Positions 48,313 to 60,261 of a stretch of 64,000 bases of DNA are shown one piece after another. The stretch lies in assembly GCF_033439725.1 (NCBI RefSeq), contig NW_026944386.1:4712001-4776000 (forward strand), read 5' to 3'. This DNA is from Neurospora tetraspora. Taxonomy: Eukaryota > Ascomycota > Sordariomycetes > Sordariales > Sordariaceae. Both the position numbers and the translations under genes were made by a program. The notes under the pieces are model-generated. The model did not search any database and was not told where the DNA came from. It worked only from the letters and a program-made list of their open reading frames with translations. How positions within the stretch are numbered: position 1 is the stretch's first letter; the number at the start of each line of letters is the position of its first letter.

Positions 48313-48774
48313 GATGGGTGTTGTATGGGTCACATTTGTGCCCCTTGGTTGTTGTCGTTGGTAGGTATTAGATATGACTTTGTGGTGGTGGTGGTATATG
48401 GTTCATGTTGAGAACTCTTGAAATGAGTGAGGAGAGTTGCCCCTGCAATGAGAGGAGTGAACACTAAAGTGTAAACAGACGACGAGACGTCCCATGTCTT
48501 GGCAGCCGTGGACCGCCAAGGTGCGCATTCCAGGGGTAAGTGATGTTGGAGGATCCACTGATAACGATAAGCAGGGGCCTAGACGGGCGGTAAGACTTGG
48601 CAATTGGAGATCCCCAGAAAAAAGTTGGGACCCACTTTAGTGATGGAGCTCCGTCATTCGTTGTTTTGTTTCGAGCTTTCCATCTTCTTTTGTTACTAAA
48701 CAAACAAAAGGTACGTTGAAATCTTGCCCACCAAGTCAATTGATCACCGACAGTAATTGACATTCATAGACACC

Positions 48775-51105
48775 ATGTACAACAGATACATTCCCCCACC
48801 CAAGCCAGCGGGCGGTGCGGCCCCCGTGTCGCAACCAGTGTCACAAGCGCCGGCGCAACCAGCACGAATTGTCTTTGGCGACGATGACTTTGTCGCGAAC
48901 AACCAACAAAAGGCCGCCGTCGAGGAACCAGTACAACAAGTAGAGGAACCCAAGTCAAAGTCGAAAAAGTCCAAGAAGCAACGCGACACCGACGATGCTG
49001 AAGAGCCCCCACGAAAGAAGACCAAGACCGACGACGACGACAATGACGAGCAACAAGTCGAACAGAAAGACGAGACCGAAGCGCAGCCAGATACATCCAT
49101 AAAGAAAGAACCCAAGAAGCCAAAGAGGGAAAAGAAAAAGAAGGAAAGCGTCCTCGAAAAGCCCGCCGAGCTCGAAGATGACCACATCCGCCAACGCCAT
49201 CGCTCCGTCTTCGAAAAAGTCGAGAAGGCTCTCAAATTGAAGGAACTACAGGGCGACGAAAAGGAAGACACGCCAGAACCAGAAGAACCCGTTTACGACC
49301 TCGGTCCCCTCCCCCAGCCCGCCCCCGTCGTCGTCGACTCTTCCAAACTCACCTACGAAACGCTGCCCCCCTGGCTCGCCAACCCCATCCGCGTCACCAC
49401 CGACACCAGGAAAGCTTTTCCAGACCTGGGCATCTCCGCCGAGGCAGCGAAGATTTTGGCTACGAAGGGATTCAAAGACGCCTTTGCCGTACAGACAGCT
49501 GCCCTTCCTTTGCTGTTGCCTAACCCGGATCTTCAGGGTGATGTGGTGGTGGCTGCGCCTACTGGTTCGGGAAAGACGCTGGCGTATGTGTTGCCGATGG
49601 TGCAGGATATTGCGCTGAGCCAGACGACCAAGCTCAGGGGAGTGATTGTTTTGCCGACGAGAGATTTGGTGCAGCAAGTCCAGGCGGCGTGTGAGGCGTG
49701 TGCCGCGGCTTTTGCGGGGAGTAATGACGGGAAGAGGGTGAAGGTGGGTACGGCGATGGGAAACCGGCCGTTTAAGGAGGAGCAGGCGGTTATTATGGGG
49801 ACGGAGCAAAAGTACGATCCCAAGGGTTACCAGAAGTGGTTGGAGAGGCAGAAGCAGTTGGTGGATCTGGACGGGGATAGCGAGGAGGAGGAGGAGGATC
49901 TCGAGCTGGAGCTGAAGCGGCCATTGCCGTATCATGTCAATCAGCATGTGCCCAAGGTCGATATCCTCATCTGCACGCCGGGTCGTCTGGTGGAGCACAT
50001 CACCAAAACCAAGGGCTTCACGCTCGACTACGTCCGGTGGTTGGTGGTCGACGAAGCTGACAAGCTCCTTGCACAAGACTTCCAGCAGTGGTTTGATGTG
50101 GTGAACGAGAAGTTGGCTGTCAGCAAGCCGGGTGCGAGGGACTTTGCGGCGAACAACAAGACGGGACCGAGGAAGGTGATTTTGTCAGCGACAATGACGA
50201 GGGACATCACGCTGTTGAACGGGCTGAAGCTCTCGAGGCCAAAGTTGGTGGTGTTGGAGGGTGCAAAGGCTGGTGATCTGGCGATCCCTGCCACGCTTAA
50301 GGAATACGCGATCAAGATTGCCGAGCCAAGTCTTAAGCCGTTGTATCTGGTGGATCTGTTACAGAGCAAGTACCTGGTTCCTGTCAACGGCGAGGACGTC
50401 GCTGCTGGGTCAGAATCATCCAGCTCCGACTCGTCCGATTCCGACTCCAGTTCCTCCGACTCCGACTCCTCGTCAGACTCCGACTCCGACGCCGAGCCCA
50501 CAACAAGGAAGGCCAAGTCTATGTCCAAGCCCACCACATCAAAGGCAGCCTTCCCCACCACCGCCCTCATCTTCACCGCCTCCAACCAATCCGCCCTCCG
50601 CCTCTCACGCCTGCTCTCCCTCCTCCTCCCCTCCCTCGTCCCACTAATCGGCACCCTAACCTCCTCCACCAAGACCTCCGTCCGCCTGCGCACACTGCGC
50701 GCCTTCACCTCCGGCAAACTTCGCATCCTCGTCGCCTCCGACTTGGTATCCCGCGGTATCGATCTTTCCAATCTCGACCACGTAATCAACTACGACCTCC
50801 CCCTTTCCGAGACGTCGTACGTGCACAGGGTAGGACGCACAGCCAGAGCCGGGAGGGAAGGCAAAGCGTGGACGCTGGTGGAGTGGGCGGAGGCGAGAAG
50901 GTTCTGGAGGGAGTTTGTGGGTGAGGGGCAAGGGGCGGTTTGTAATGTGAAGAGGGCGGAGGGAAGGACGGTGGAGAGGGTGAGGGTTACTGAGGGGATG
51001 GAAGAGGGGGAGAAGAAGAAGAATGGTGGGTTTAGTGAGGAGAGGGTGAAGGAGTTGGAGAAGGCGTTGGAGATGTTGAGGGTTGAGGCGACGAAGAGGG
51101 GGTGA
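48775..51105 (+). CDS. dbp6: DEAD-box ATP-dependent RNA helicase Dbp6
   Basis: One exon, 776 residues, started at CACCATGTAC. A lysine- and acid-rich N-terminus (1-155) precedes the helicase core: AAPTGSGKT near 260 (Walker A), PTRDLVQQ near 294, [16 protein letters not shown] near 424 (DEAD variant of the family), SATM near 471, then [13 protein letters not shown]-like and [10 protein letters not shown] near 683 (motif VI). A Ser/Asp run (about 546-572) separates the two RecA lobes, and lobe 1 has an acidic insert [12 protein letters not shown]. Dbp6 acts in the nucleolus on early pre-60S particles. The acidic inserts make it longer than the yeast protein. Confidence 0.93.
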   Translation: MYNRYIPPPKPAGGAAPVSQPVSQAPAQPARIVFGDDDFVANNQQKAAVEEPVQQVEEPKSKSKKSKKQRDTDDAEEPPRKKTKTDDDDNDEQQVEQKDETEAQPDTSIKKEPKKPKREKKKKESVLEKPAELEDDHIRQRHRSVFEKVEKALKLKELQGDEKEDTPEPEEPVYDLGPLPQPAPVVVDSSKLTYETLPPWLANPIRVTTDTRKAFPDLGISAEAAKILATKGFKDAFAVQTAALPLLLPNPDLQGDVVVAAPTGSGKTLAYVLPMVQDIALSQTTKLRGVIVLPTRDLVQQVQAACEACAAAFAGSNDGKRVKVGTAMGNRPFKEEQAVIMGTEQKYDPKGYQKWLERQKQLVDLDGDSEEEEEDLELELKRPLPYHVNQHVPKVDILICTPGRLVEHITKTKGFTLDYVRWLVVDEADKLLAQDFQQWFDVVNEKLAVSKPGARDFAANNKTGPRKVILSATMTRDITLLNGLKLSRPKLVVLEGAKAGDLAIPATLKEYAIKIAEPSLKPLYLVDLLQSKYLVPVNGEDVAAGSESSSSDSSDSDSSSSDSDSSSDSDSDAEPTTRKAKSMSKPTTSKAAFPTTALIFTASNQSALRLSRLLSLLLPSLVPLIGTLTSSTKTSVRLRTLRAFTSGKLRILVASDLVSRGIDLSNLDHVINYDLPLSETSYVHRVGRTARAGREGKAWTLVEWAEARRFWREFVGEGQGAVCNVKRAEGRTVERVRVTEGMEEGEKKKNGGFSEERVKELEKALEMLRVEATKRG

Positions 51106-51381
51106 GGGGGTGGTTGAGGAGGGGGTTTTGGAGTGGTAGAGGTGTTGTTATAAGGAGGAACTGTGCATAATGTACATGGCGAAAATCTCTTGTCGTCGCC
51201 GTCCGCTCAAAGCTGGTACTAACAGGTGTAAAGAAATGAAACGCAAAGCTTCAATACCATCTCATCAGTGCTACTAGATGCCGTTTTTTTTCGATAACCC
51301 GAGCTACTGCCTCATCGACCACATTATCAGATTCCAGACTAGCCTCACCTCCTCGAACCCTATTTTCCCACAACCAGGTCC

Positions 51382-52705
51382 TCAGTTCCCATCAGCCCAC
51401 GGATCAGCAACATGAATGCCACTCGGCTGAACCCTAGAATTAGCACTTCCATACCCGCTCCCTCCCCTTCTCACACCATCCGGCCTGCTCTCCTCATCAC
51501 TCCCTCCCCTCTCTACATCCCTTTCCTCTCCATCTCCATCTTCATCTTCATCATCAACCTCCTCAATACCAACATGACCCTCTCCATGTCCCGCACCAAG
51601 CAACGGCCGTCTCTGCGCTCCCCCGTCTTCCAATCCACGATAAGTATCCTCCTCATCCCCATGTGGCACCCCGAAGCTTTGGAGGAGTTTATTCCACCAG
51701 CTGTTGTTGTTGTTTCCGTTGCCTGCAGTACTTCCCTCACCATTAACCATCCCACTCCCCCTTCCCCCAGCCCCCGTCCTCGCTCTCGCTCTCGCCCTCC
51801 CAGCGGCCCTCGCCTTCATCCACCTCCCCACCCCCCACCCTACAATCTGCAGCAACATAACCCCCGCAACCACCCCAATTTCTCCCCCCATCGCCCCCCT
51901 AAACTCCCCCTCCCACGCCTTCGCACACCCCTCTTTCCTCTCAGGCCACATCGTCCCACATTGCTCCGTCCCCTTCCCCCCTCCGCCGGGTTGTCCATTC
52001 CTCCCACTAGGAAAAGGCCAACTCATATGCTTCGGATTCCTGAACCCGCAACACTGCAACGCGTCTTGGATCTTGCGGATGGAATCGGCGTCGTGGCTCC
52101 GGAAGAAGTGAGACCAGGTTTGTTCGAGGGCGCATTGTTCTATGCTTCCGAGGCCGGAACTAGGGAAAGAGGAGAAGGGGGCGGAGGTGAGGGAGGAGGT
52201 GGCGAGGGTGAGGAGGATGAGGGAGAGGGTTAGTTGGGTTGTTTGGAGGGTTTGGGATAAGCTTGGGAGGAGGGATCTGAGGGTTGGATTTTTTGGACTT
52301 GGACTGGAAGGATGCAGCGGGCGACGGGCGTGAGGGCGGAGTCCGTGAGGAGTTACTTGGAGTTGTTGGTGCGGGTTGGAGGGGTTGGGGGTTATGGTTG
52401 AGGAGGAGTGGGCGGTTATTAGCTTTGGCCGGTTTTGTTGGTTGGGACTGGTGGTGGTTGAGACGCGGTAGAGGTAGGCGGTGTTGAAAGCGGAGAGGAG
52501 GGGGAGGAGGATGGTGAGAAGGGTTAGACCGGGGGAAATGGGGAGGGAGAGGGATTGGGCGTGGATGTGTTCGTATATGGCGAAGGCGATGAGGATGAGG
52601 ATGATCTGCGAGGGGGGTTAGTTAGCCTACTTGGCAACAATGTAAATGGCAGGAAGTCGGAGTCTGATGGCATACCAGGGTGTAGATCAAGCCTAGGGTA
52701 ATCAT
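51382..52705 (-). CDS. Fungal tetraspanin-like membrane protein
   Basis: Exon 1 (52705-52676, ten codons MITLGLIYTL) and exon 2 (52605-51382) give 417 residues. Four hydrophobic segments fit a tetraspanin: the N-terminus to LILIAFAIYEHI, LTLLTILLPLLSAFNTAYLY, LTLSLILLTLATSSL, and IGVVAGVMLLQIVGWGVG. The large outer loop carries the signature CCGF and further cysteines (EQCALEQ, EQCGTMW, EGCAKAW). The C-terminal tail is long, Gly/Arg/Asp-rich and ends in VADPWADGN. Fungal tetraspanins organise membrane domains and affect development or host penetration; which subfamily this is I cannot say. It converges with Dbp6 (277 bases apart). Confidence 0.85.
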
Positions 52706-53329
52706 GGTTGTGGTTATGTGCCCCAAAGCACGATTGTGTTGGTCCAAGTTGATGTTGAAGCGATACTAGATGTGCTTGGAATGGGCTGATCGACAAGGTG
52801 AAGTTGAAAGAGGAGAGTGACAGATGCAATGTGGTGTTTGAGCACGGCCCAACGCGCCGCTTTATATGTCCAATTGTGTGACGTTGACGCGCGGGCTGTC
52901 GCAGGCGGCCATGCAGGAGGCCTACACCGGACCCCTCACTGGCTGTTTGCTTGATGCCAATGAAGCAAATGTGCAGAAATCGAAAAGAATATTGACGAAT
53001 TTGATGATGTTGTTAATTCAATGCGCTGATCATCGAGGTTTATCCGCCTAGAAATGCAATCCCTCAGCTCCTTGCCATGAACACAATGCAAATAATACTA
53101 TACACACCCGAATCGTACACATCTTGCGTTCTCACCTCAAAGGCATTACGACCCCCAATAACATCAAAAGGCTAAAGCACTGCAACCCTTCGATCCTCCA
53201 AGACGCCCATCCCATAATCTACGTCTTTTCCCTACCCCAACGCGCTCGCTGTCGCTCTCACACTAATCTCATTTGCTCGCATGTACCCGTGTTCCGCAAA
53301 GACAACATAACAAGCCCACCGTGACCTCC
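52706..53329. other. Intergenic region between tetraspanin and frataxin genes
   Basis: About 620 bases with the tetraspanin promoter and the frataxin 3' end. No further feature recognised. Confidence 0.5.
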
Positions 53330-53998
53330 CTAAGCCTCCTCCTCGCCGTAATGGCCGACCGGCATGCTAAGATCGATCTGTAGCTCATCACGGAAGAGTT
53401 GGTTGATGGTCGAGTTGTCTCGCAGATACACCCACTCGCCCTTGGCCGTACCCTCCTTTTCGTTCTGGCCATCACCTAACGCCACATAGTCGTAGCGCTT
53501 GGGACCGGATTTGGGCGAAGACAGCCAGATCTGCTTGTTGGGCGGTTGCTTGTTGATGACGTAGGTGCCGATGCCGTCGTCGAACGAGACTGTGAGGACG
53601 CCGGCCTGCAGAGCGTCAGAATCTCTGACAGCTATACGAATGATAGAATGACATACCGAGTACTCGACGTCAATGTCCTCCCTCTCGTCCTGGAGTTCTT
53701 CGAGGTGGGTGACGAGTCTGTCCATGTACAGATCGGCGAGCTTGTGGTACTCGTCATCGGTCAACTCGGTGGCAGCGCGGACAACACTGGGAGCGGCATC
53801 TTCCTTGGGCTGGACGGGCTGTTTGTCGGGAGTGATCATGTTGCCATTGGGGCCGGCGGTTGAGAAGAAGCGAGGGACTGTCGTTCTTGGGAGTACTGAG
53901 GCCGCGGCGAATGGGGTGGGGGTGATGCGGGTGTTGCGGACGGTTTGCAGAGAGCGCGAAGTTGCGCGCGCAACCTTGGTGACAATGGTACGCGGCAT
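53330..53998 (-). CDS. yfh1: Frataxin, mitochondrial iron-sulphur cluster assembly factor
   Basis: Exons 53998-53657 and 53605-53330, with a 51-nt in-frame intron (GTATGT...CTGCAG), encode 205 residues. The first 55-60 residues are rich in Arg, Ser and Thr without acids, a mitochondrial presequence. The frataxin fold follows: YHKLADLYMDRLVTHLEELQ acidic helix, IDVEYSAGVLTVSFDDGIGT, then YVINKQPPNKQIWLSSPKSG (the conserved NKQxPNxQIWLSSP signature) and GPKRYDY. Frataxin works in the matrix on the ISCU/NFS1 complex. Because the intron is a multiple of three and open, unspliced RNA would add 17 residues. It is divergent from the AP-3 sigma gene. Confidence 0.97.
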   Translation of the reverse strand: MPRTIVTKVARATSRSLQTVRNTRITPTPFAAASVLPRTTVPRFFSTAGPNGNMITPDKQPVQPKEDAAPSVVRAATELTDDEYHKLADLYMDRLVTHLEELQDEREDIDVEYSVCHSIIRIAVRDSDALQAGVLTVSFDDGIGTYVINKQPPNKQIWLSSPKSGPKRYDYVALGDGQNEKEGTAKGEWVYLRDNSTINQLFRDELQIDLSMPVGHYGEEEA

Positions 53999-54688
53999 GA
54001 TGACTGTTTGTGGTATTGATGTTGTTGAGAGAGTTCAAGTTGGAAGATTTGCGACTGGCGCAGTTGAGTGTTGAGAGAGACAGAGAGAGAGTTGAAGCTG
54101 AAAAAAGCTCAACGGCGTGTCCCGTGGTAGTTGAGATGAACGAGTGAGTCACGGGACAGAACACAAGATTACGACGGAAGATCAGGAATGACGAGATGAG
54201 AACCGTAAAGGAAAGATAGAGTTTCACTTTCAGTTGCAACTTCCTCGGCGGGATGAATGAATTCTAATCGAACCATCAAGTCCCTTATCGTCCCGAGCTC
54301 GACGCTATCGTGCCATTGATGCCCCACTCTGAGAGCTTCCCCAGCCAGCATGAGTTAGTGCAGTGGTACAGAGGGATATGCGGCACTAGCAAAACCACGC
54401 GTTGATGCAGGTACCCTCTTAACGCTTGCCCCCAGGCATTTGCTGCCGTCTGCTAGGCGCGTGCCTCTGCGGATTGGGCGGGTACAGCCGCACGTCATCG
54501 CACCCCACCACACTTGATCGGCCGAGTCCAGATTGACATCCACTTTCCCTCCCGCACTGCAGCGACTGCCGCCAAGTGCAAGTGTCCAACGAGGTTCTCA
54601 ATATTTCCTCTTTCAAGTCACTGTCTGTCTTGAAGCGCGTCGTTGTTCTTCAACACCGTCGCAGTCGCAAACTGTCACCGCGCCCACC

Positions 54689-55360
54689 ATGATCAACGCA
54701 TTCCTCGTCTTCAACGGCCAAGGCCAACCACGCCTCACCAAATTCTACACCCAGCTTGTACGTCCCTCCCTTCCCCTACCCGTCTTCCCATCGGTTACCC
54801 TTCCCGATCGTCGCGACCACTAACACCCCACTCCCCATTCACAGGACACATCAATCCAACAACGACTCATCTCCGAAATCTTCACCCTCGTCGCCAACCG
54901 TCCAAAGGGCTCCTGCAACTTCCTTCCCCTCCCGCCCCTCCTCGCCGCCTCCAGCACCTCCACCTCCTCGTCGGAACCACACAACGACGTCCCCTCCCTC
55001 GTTACGTACCGTAACTACGCCACCCTCTATTTCATCATCATTTCGACCTCCACTGAGTCCCCGCTCGCCCTCATCGATTTGATTCAAGTATACGTCGAAT
55101 CGCTGGACAGGTTGTTTGAGAATGTCTGCGAGCTGGATCTGATTTTCAACTTTGAGACGCTGCATGCGACGCTGGGCGAGATGATTGTGGGAGGGGTGGT
55201 GATTGAGACGAATATGGAGAAGATCGTGCAGGGCGTGAGGGCGCAGGGAACGGTGGCGAAGAGGCCGGTTAACGAGAGTAGGGGAGGCGGCATGGGGCTG
55301 GGAAGTGGACTGGGGGCTGGGTTGGGCATGGGCGGAAATTTTGTTTGGAGTGGACGATGA
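54689..55360 (+). CDS. aps3: AP-3 adaptor complex small (sigma) subunit
   Basis: Exons 54689-54757 and 54845-55360 encode 194 residues. It starts MINAFLVFNGQGQPRLTKFY, the classical sigma-adaptin opening, and continues with YRNYATLYFIIISTSTESPL, LIQVYVESLDRLFENVCELD and LIFNFETLHATLGEMIVGG. Relative to animal sigma-3 there is a Pro/Ser/Thr-rich loop near 45-75 and a Gly-rich C-terminal tail. AP-3 sorts cargo from Golgi/endosome to the vacuole. The start is in CCACCATGA. Confidence 0.95.
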
Positions 55361-55651
55361 GGTCCTAGGAGGCAGCAATGCGTTTACATTGATGCGCTCC
55401 GGGGTCTCTAGGAGGAGGTTACGAACAGGCGGGAAGCTGTCATACAGCATCGGCGCTCATACAGCTTTCGAGCAACCAACACTCAAAAGGCGATATGACG
55501 CCACATGAGCGAGATACTGGCAAGGAGGAGAAACCATATATACCCACACCTCCCCAACTTCTTCAACGCCAAAAACCCACAAAAGGATATTATACAAAGC
55601 ATGATACAATTGCTTGGTCCAGTCAATCCCAAGCCTCAGACTTCTCCAACA

Positions 55652-56224
55652 TTACATCTGCCGAGGACGGGACCCGCCTTGGACGCTGGCCTGCGACTCC
55701 TGGGACTGGATCCTCGGAACGGGCTTAGGAGCTTCATATTCGAACCCAAGGGAGTTCCAGAACCACTCTCGGAACTGAGAATGCAAGTTAGGGATATGGG
55801 TCCTCTTGAGTGAATTGGGGAAACATACCTCGTAGAAAGGTTGCCTCTCATCCTTCCAATCCGCAAACAGGAGACAGTAGATGAGAACAACTAGACCAAT
55901 AATAAGCATCATACCCTTCAAACTTTGACGTTAAAAGGAATACATACAGCTAATAGTCCCCAACTGCGCCAGCTGCACAATCTTGTTCCACCTCGGTCTC
56001 TGCGCAATATGATGCAGCTTCCTCTTATACCGCTTCTCGTACTTCAGCTGCTCCTGTGGCGACATGGTCTTGAAATCGGGAGGCCATGATTTCTTGGCTG
56101 GGTACTGTGTGAGGAGGGCGGGACTGATGTGGGGGAGTTTGACAAAGGCTTGTGGCAGCTCGCTGGACTTCGAGGCTGTTGTTGATGCCTTTTGGGCGGC
56201 CTGGCGGGCTAGTGGTCGGAACAT
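55652..56224 (-). CDS. Small conserved membrane protein, probably mitochondrial
   Basis: Exons 56224-55948, 55890-55829 and 55774-55652 give 153 residues. The first intron (57 nt, GTATGT...TCTAG) skips an in-frame TAA and joins LAQLGTIS to FVLIYCLLFADW. The N-terminus MFRPLARQAAQKASTTASKS looks like a mitochondrial targeting peptide. Then YEKRYKRKLHHIAQRPRWNK is strongly basic and precedes a single membrane segment ending in ADW, followed by FREWFWNSLGFEYE. I recognise the general pattern from fungal proteins of unknown function but cannot name it; an inner-membrane assembly or respiratory-chain role would fit but is only a guess. Confidence 0.75.
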
Positions 56225-56823
56225 TGTCGTCGTTGTAAGTGAGGAGTTGTAAGTGACGATGATGACGATACGTATACGCGAGTCGTAACAATGGAGTTGA
56301 AAGGGGAGTCAGTGACAGGGGAGACTGGTCATCGTGGAGTGAGATGGATGGAGCTCATGATGGAGTTGATGGATCTTTGTTTGTGGCTGGTGCGTGTTGA
56401 GTGACTAAGCCACACACTAAAACGTTAGACGCCCCGCCAAGCGATGTCGCGGCAAGGGAGTGGAGCCAGCTGTCTAGGCCTGCCGCCGTTCTGCCGTGCC
56501 TGACTTAACTGCACTGACCCCGCGAAATGACAGTGGTTGTTGCAGTGCCCCTCCAAAGAATTGTAAGAGGCGACTGAAGAGTTGCCGTTGTCGTCCCAAA
56601 ATTTCGGAATCTGACTCAATTCCACAGGTCAGTCATCCCGTCAAAGAAACACTCCCCTCTAAGCTCTGGCTTGTCGCGTGTGGTTGTACGAGTCAATGCC
56701 CAGTTTCTAACACTTTGAGGACAGAGAATTCGCAGTCCGGGTTGCCGATTTCGGTCTTTTTCTTCCTCTCCGTCTTCATCACCACGACCAGACATCACCA
56801 CATAAACAAACAAACAACCAAAC

Positions 56824-59800
56824 ATGGCCGACACAACAGCCGTCGCCAAGGGCGTCGCGAACCTCTCCGTCTCCGCCTCCAAGACCAAGGAGCTCAAGGG
56901 CACCGAAAAGAGAGACACCCTCGTCGAGATCGAGAAGAAGTACCAGCAAAAATGGGAGCAGGAGGGCGTCTTCGAGGTCGATGCCCCCTCTACTGCCGAG
57001 TTCCCTCTCGACGCCATCACCCCCGATGAGCTGCGCGAAAAGCACCCCAAGTTCTTCGGCACCATCGCCTACCCCTACATGAACGGCCGCCTCCACGCCG
57101 GCCACGCCTTCAGCTTCTCCAAGATCGAGTACCACACCGGCTTCGCCCGCATGCAGGGCAAGCGCGCCCTCTTCCCCCAGGGCTACCATTGCACCGGTCT
57201 GCCCATCAAGGCCTCGGCCGACAAGCTGGTCAAGGAGATTGAGATGTTCGGCCAGGAGTTCGAGCGCTACAAGGAGGAGGAGGTCGTCGAGGGTGCTGCC
57301 CCTACCCCTGCCGCTGCTCCCAAGTCCAAGGAGGACCTCACCAAGTTCAACGCCAAGAAGGGCAAGACTGTCGCAAAGACCGGTGGCGCCAAGTACCAGT
57401 TCCAGATCCTCAAGTCTCTCGGTATTCCCCTCAACGAGATTCACAAGTTCGCCGACCCCCAGTACTGGCTCCACTTCTTCCCTCCCGAGTGCAAGAAGGA
57501 TCTCACCAACTTTGGTGCCCGTATCGACTGGCGCCGTCAGTTCGTCACCACCGACGCCAACCCCTACTACGATGCCTTTGTCCGCTGGCAGATGAACCGC
57601 CTCTTGGAGCTCAACAAGATCAAGTTTGGCAAGCGCTACACCATCTACTCCATCAAGGACGGCCAGCCCTGCATGGACCACGACCGTAGCGAGGGTGAGG
57701 GTGTCCTTCCCCAGGAGTACACTGCTCTCAAGCTCAAGGTCACCGAGTGGGCTCCCAAGGCTGCTGAGGCTCTCAAGGGCAAGCTCCCCGAGGGCGCCAA
57801 CGTCTACCTCTGCCCCGCCACCCTCCGTCCCGAGACCATGTACGGCCAGGTCTGCTGCTTCGTCGGCCCTGCCCTCAAGTACGGTGTCTTCAAGGCCTCG
57901 GAGAACGAGTACTTTGTCATCACCGAGCGCGCCGCCAAGAACATGGCCTACCAGGGCATCTTCGAGAAGGAGGGCGTCATTGAGAAGGCTGCTGATATCG
58001 TCGGTTCCGACCTCATCGGTACCCGTGTCAACGCTCCCCTCTCCGTCCACAAGGAGGTCTACGTCCTTCCCATGGACACGGTCCTTGCCACCAAGGGTAC
58101 CGGTGTCGTCACCTCCGTTCCCTCTGACTCTCCCGACGACTGCATCATGATGACCGACCTCACCAAGAAGCCCGAGTTCTACGGCATCCAGAAGGAGTGG
58201 GCCGAGAAGGAGATCGTCTCGGTCATCAAGACCCCTACCTCGGACCTCCTTGCCCCTTACCTCGTCAAGAAGCTCAAGATCAACTCCCCCAAGGATGCCA
58301 AGCAGCTCCTCGAGGCCAAGGAGCTCGCCTACAAGGAGGGTTTCTACCAGGGTATCATGAACTACGGTGACTTCAAGGGCGAGAAGGTCGAGACCGCCAA
58401 GCCCAAGGTGCGCCAGCAGCTCATCGACGCCGGTGACGCTTTCGCCTACTCGGAGCCCGAGAACAAGGTCGTCTCCCGTTCTGGTGACGAGTGCTCCGTC
58501 GCCCTCATGGACCAGTGGTACATCGACTACGGTGAGGACTCGTGGCGCACCGTCCTGTACGACTATGTCGAGAACAAGGACGGCAAGGGCATCAACACCT
58601 ACTACGCCGACACCCAGCATGCCTTCAAGGGCGTCATCGGCTGGCTCAAGCAGTGGGCTTGCGCCCGTACCTACGGTCTCGGCTCCAAGCTTCCTTGGGA
58701 CCCCAACTTCCTTGTCGAGTCTCTTTCTGACTCTACCGTCTACATGGCCTACTACACTGTCGCCCACTGGCTGCACAAGGACCTCTACGGTCGTGAGAAG
58801 GGCAAGGGCAACATTGGCGCTGACCAGATGATCGACGAGGTCTGGGATTACATCTTCTGCCGCACCGAGCTGTCCGACCACTTGGTCACCAAGTCCGGCA
58901 TCTCCAAGGAGACTCTCGACTCCATGCGCCGCGAGTTCCAGTACTTCTATCCCCTCGACATCCGTGTCTCCGGCAAGGATCTCATCCCCAACCACTTGAC
59001 CTTCTGGCTGTACAACCACATCGCCCTCTTCCCCCGTGAGTACTGGCCCAAGTCCGTCCGTGCCAACGGCCACTTGCAGCTCAACGGCGAGAAGATGTCC
59101 AAGTCTACTGGCAACTTCATGACCCTCGACGACGTCGTCAAGAAGTACGGTGCCGATGCCGCCCGTGTTGCTCTTGCCGATGCCGGTGATGGTATCTCCG
59201 ACTCCAACTTTGTCGAGGATGTCGCCGACAACACCATTCTCAGGTTCTACACCAACAAGGAGTGGATCGAGGAGACTCTCAAGGATGAGTCTCTCCGCAC
59301 TGGCGAGCTTAACAGCTTCCAGGATGCCCTGTTTGACAACGAGATGAATGCCCTTGTCAACGAGGCCCGCAAGCACTACGAGGAGACCTCGTACAAGCTT
59401 GCTCTCAAGGCTGCTCACTACGATTTCTTGAACGCTCGTGATATGTACCGTGAGGCTTGCGCTGCTGCTGGCATTCCTCTTCACAAGGACTTGGTCACCA
59501 AGTACATCCGTCTTCAGGTGCGTAGTCCCGATTAGCATTACCCTATCTGTTAAGTGATCCCGTCATGCTGACTTCTTCCACAGGCCCTCGTCATCACCCC
59601 CATCGCCCCTCACTGGGCCGACTACGTCTGGCAAGAATGCCTCGGCGAGCCCAAGTCCATCCAGTTCGCCCTCTGGCCCGAGGTCCCCGCCGCCAACCCC
59701 ACCCTCACCGCCGCTCGCGACTACGTCCGCACCACCTCCTCCGCCATCAACTCCGCCGAGGCCGCACAGCTCAAGAAGATGGCCAAGGGCCGCCAGTCCG

Positions 59801-60261
59801 ACTTCGACCCCAAGAAGCCCAAGAAGCTCACCATCTTCACCACTGAGAACTTCCCCACTTGGCAGGCCAAGTACATCGACTTGCTCTCCGAGGTCTGGGA
59901 TGCTGCTACCGGCGCGCAGAAGATCGATGATAAGGAGCTGAACGGCCGCATCGCCAAGATGGGCGAGATGAAGAAGGCCATGCCCTTCGTCCAGGCACTC
60001 AAGAAGAGGTTGAAGGATGGCGAGCCCGCTGAGCAGATTCTTAGCCGCAAGCTGTCGTTTGACGAGAAGGCGACGCTATTGGCTATGATCCCCGGCCTGA
60101 AGAGGACTGCTGGTTTGGAGAGCGTGCAGGTTGTTCTTGTTGAGGAGGGCAGCAAGACCGGTAAAGACTTAACGAATGGTGGTGCTGAGATCGAGGTTAC
60201 CGCGCCAATGGCTGAGGCTGCTCTTCCTGGTCAGCCCAGCTTTTTCTTTACCAATGTTTAA
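56824..60261 (+). CDS. leu-6: Cytosolic leucyl-tRNA synthetase
   Basis: Exons 56824-59517 and 59584-60261 encode 1123 residues, the size of eukaryotic cytosolic LeuRS. Class I signatures: YPYMNGRLHAGHAFS (HIGH equivalent HAGH) near 84-95 and EKMSKSTGNFM (KMSKS) near 755. The CP1 editing domain lies between, with TLRPETMYGQ near 333 and SDSPDDCIMM. Codons end overwhelmingly in C or G, indicating high expression. The symbol follows Neurospora usage (leu-6 cytosolic, leu-5 mitochondrial; yeast CDC60). There is no mitochondrial presequence. It is divergent from the small membrane protein gene, 600 bases between starts. A very long antisense open frame is a by-product of the codon bias. Confidence 0.97.

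Noticed and set aside
56779-59538. 919-codon open frame antisense to leucyl-tRNA synthetase
   Set aside because: It mirrors the strongly C/G-ending codons of the sense gene, has Leu/Gly/Val/Glu-rich composition with no domain, and the sense protein is certain.
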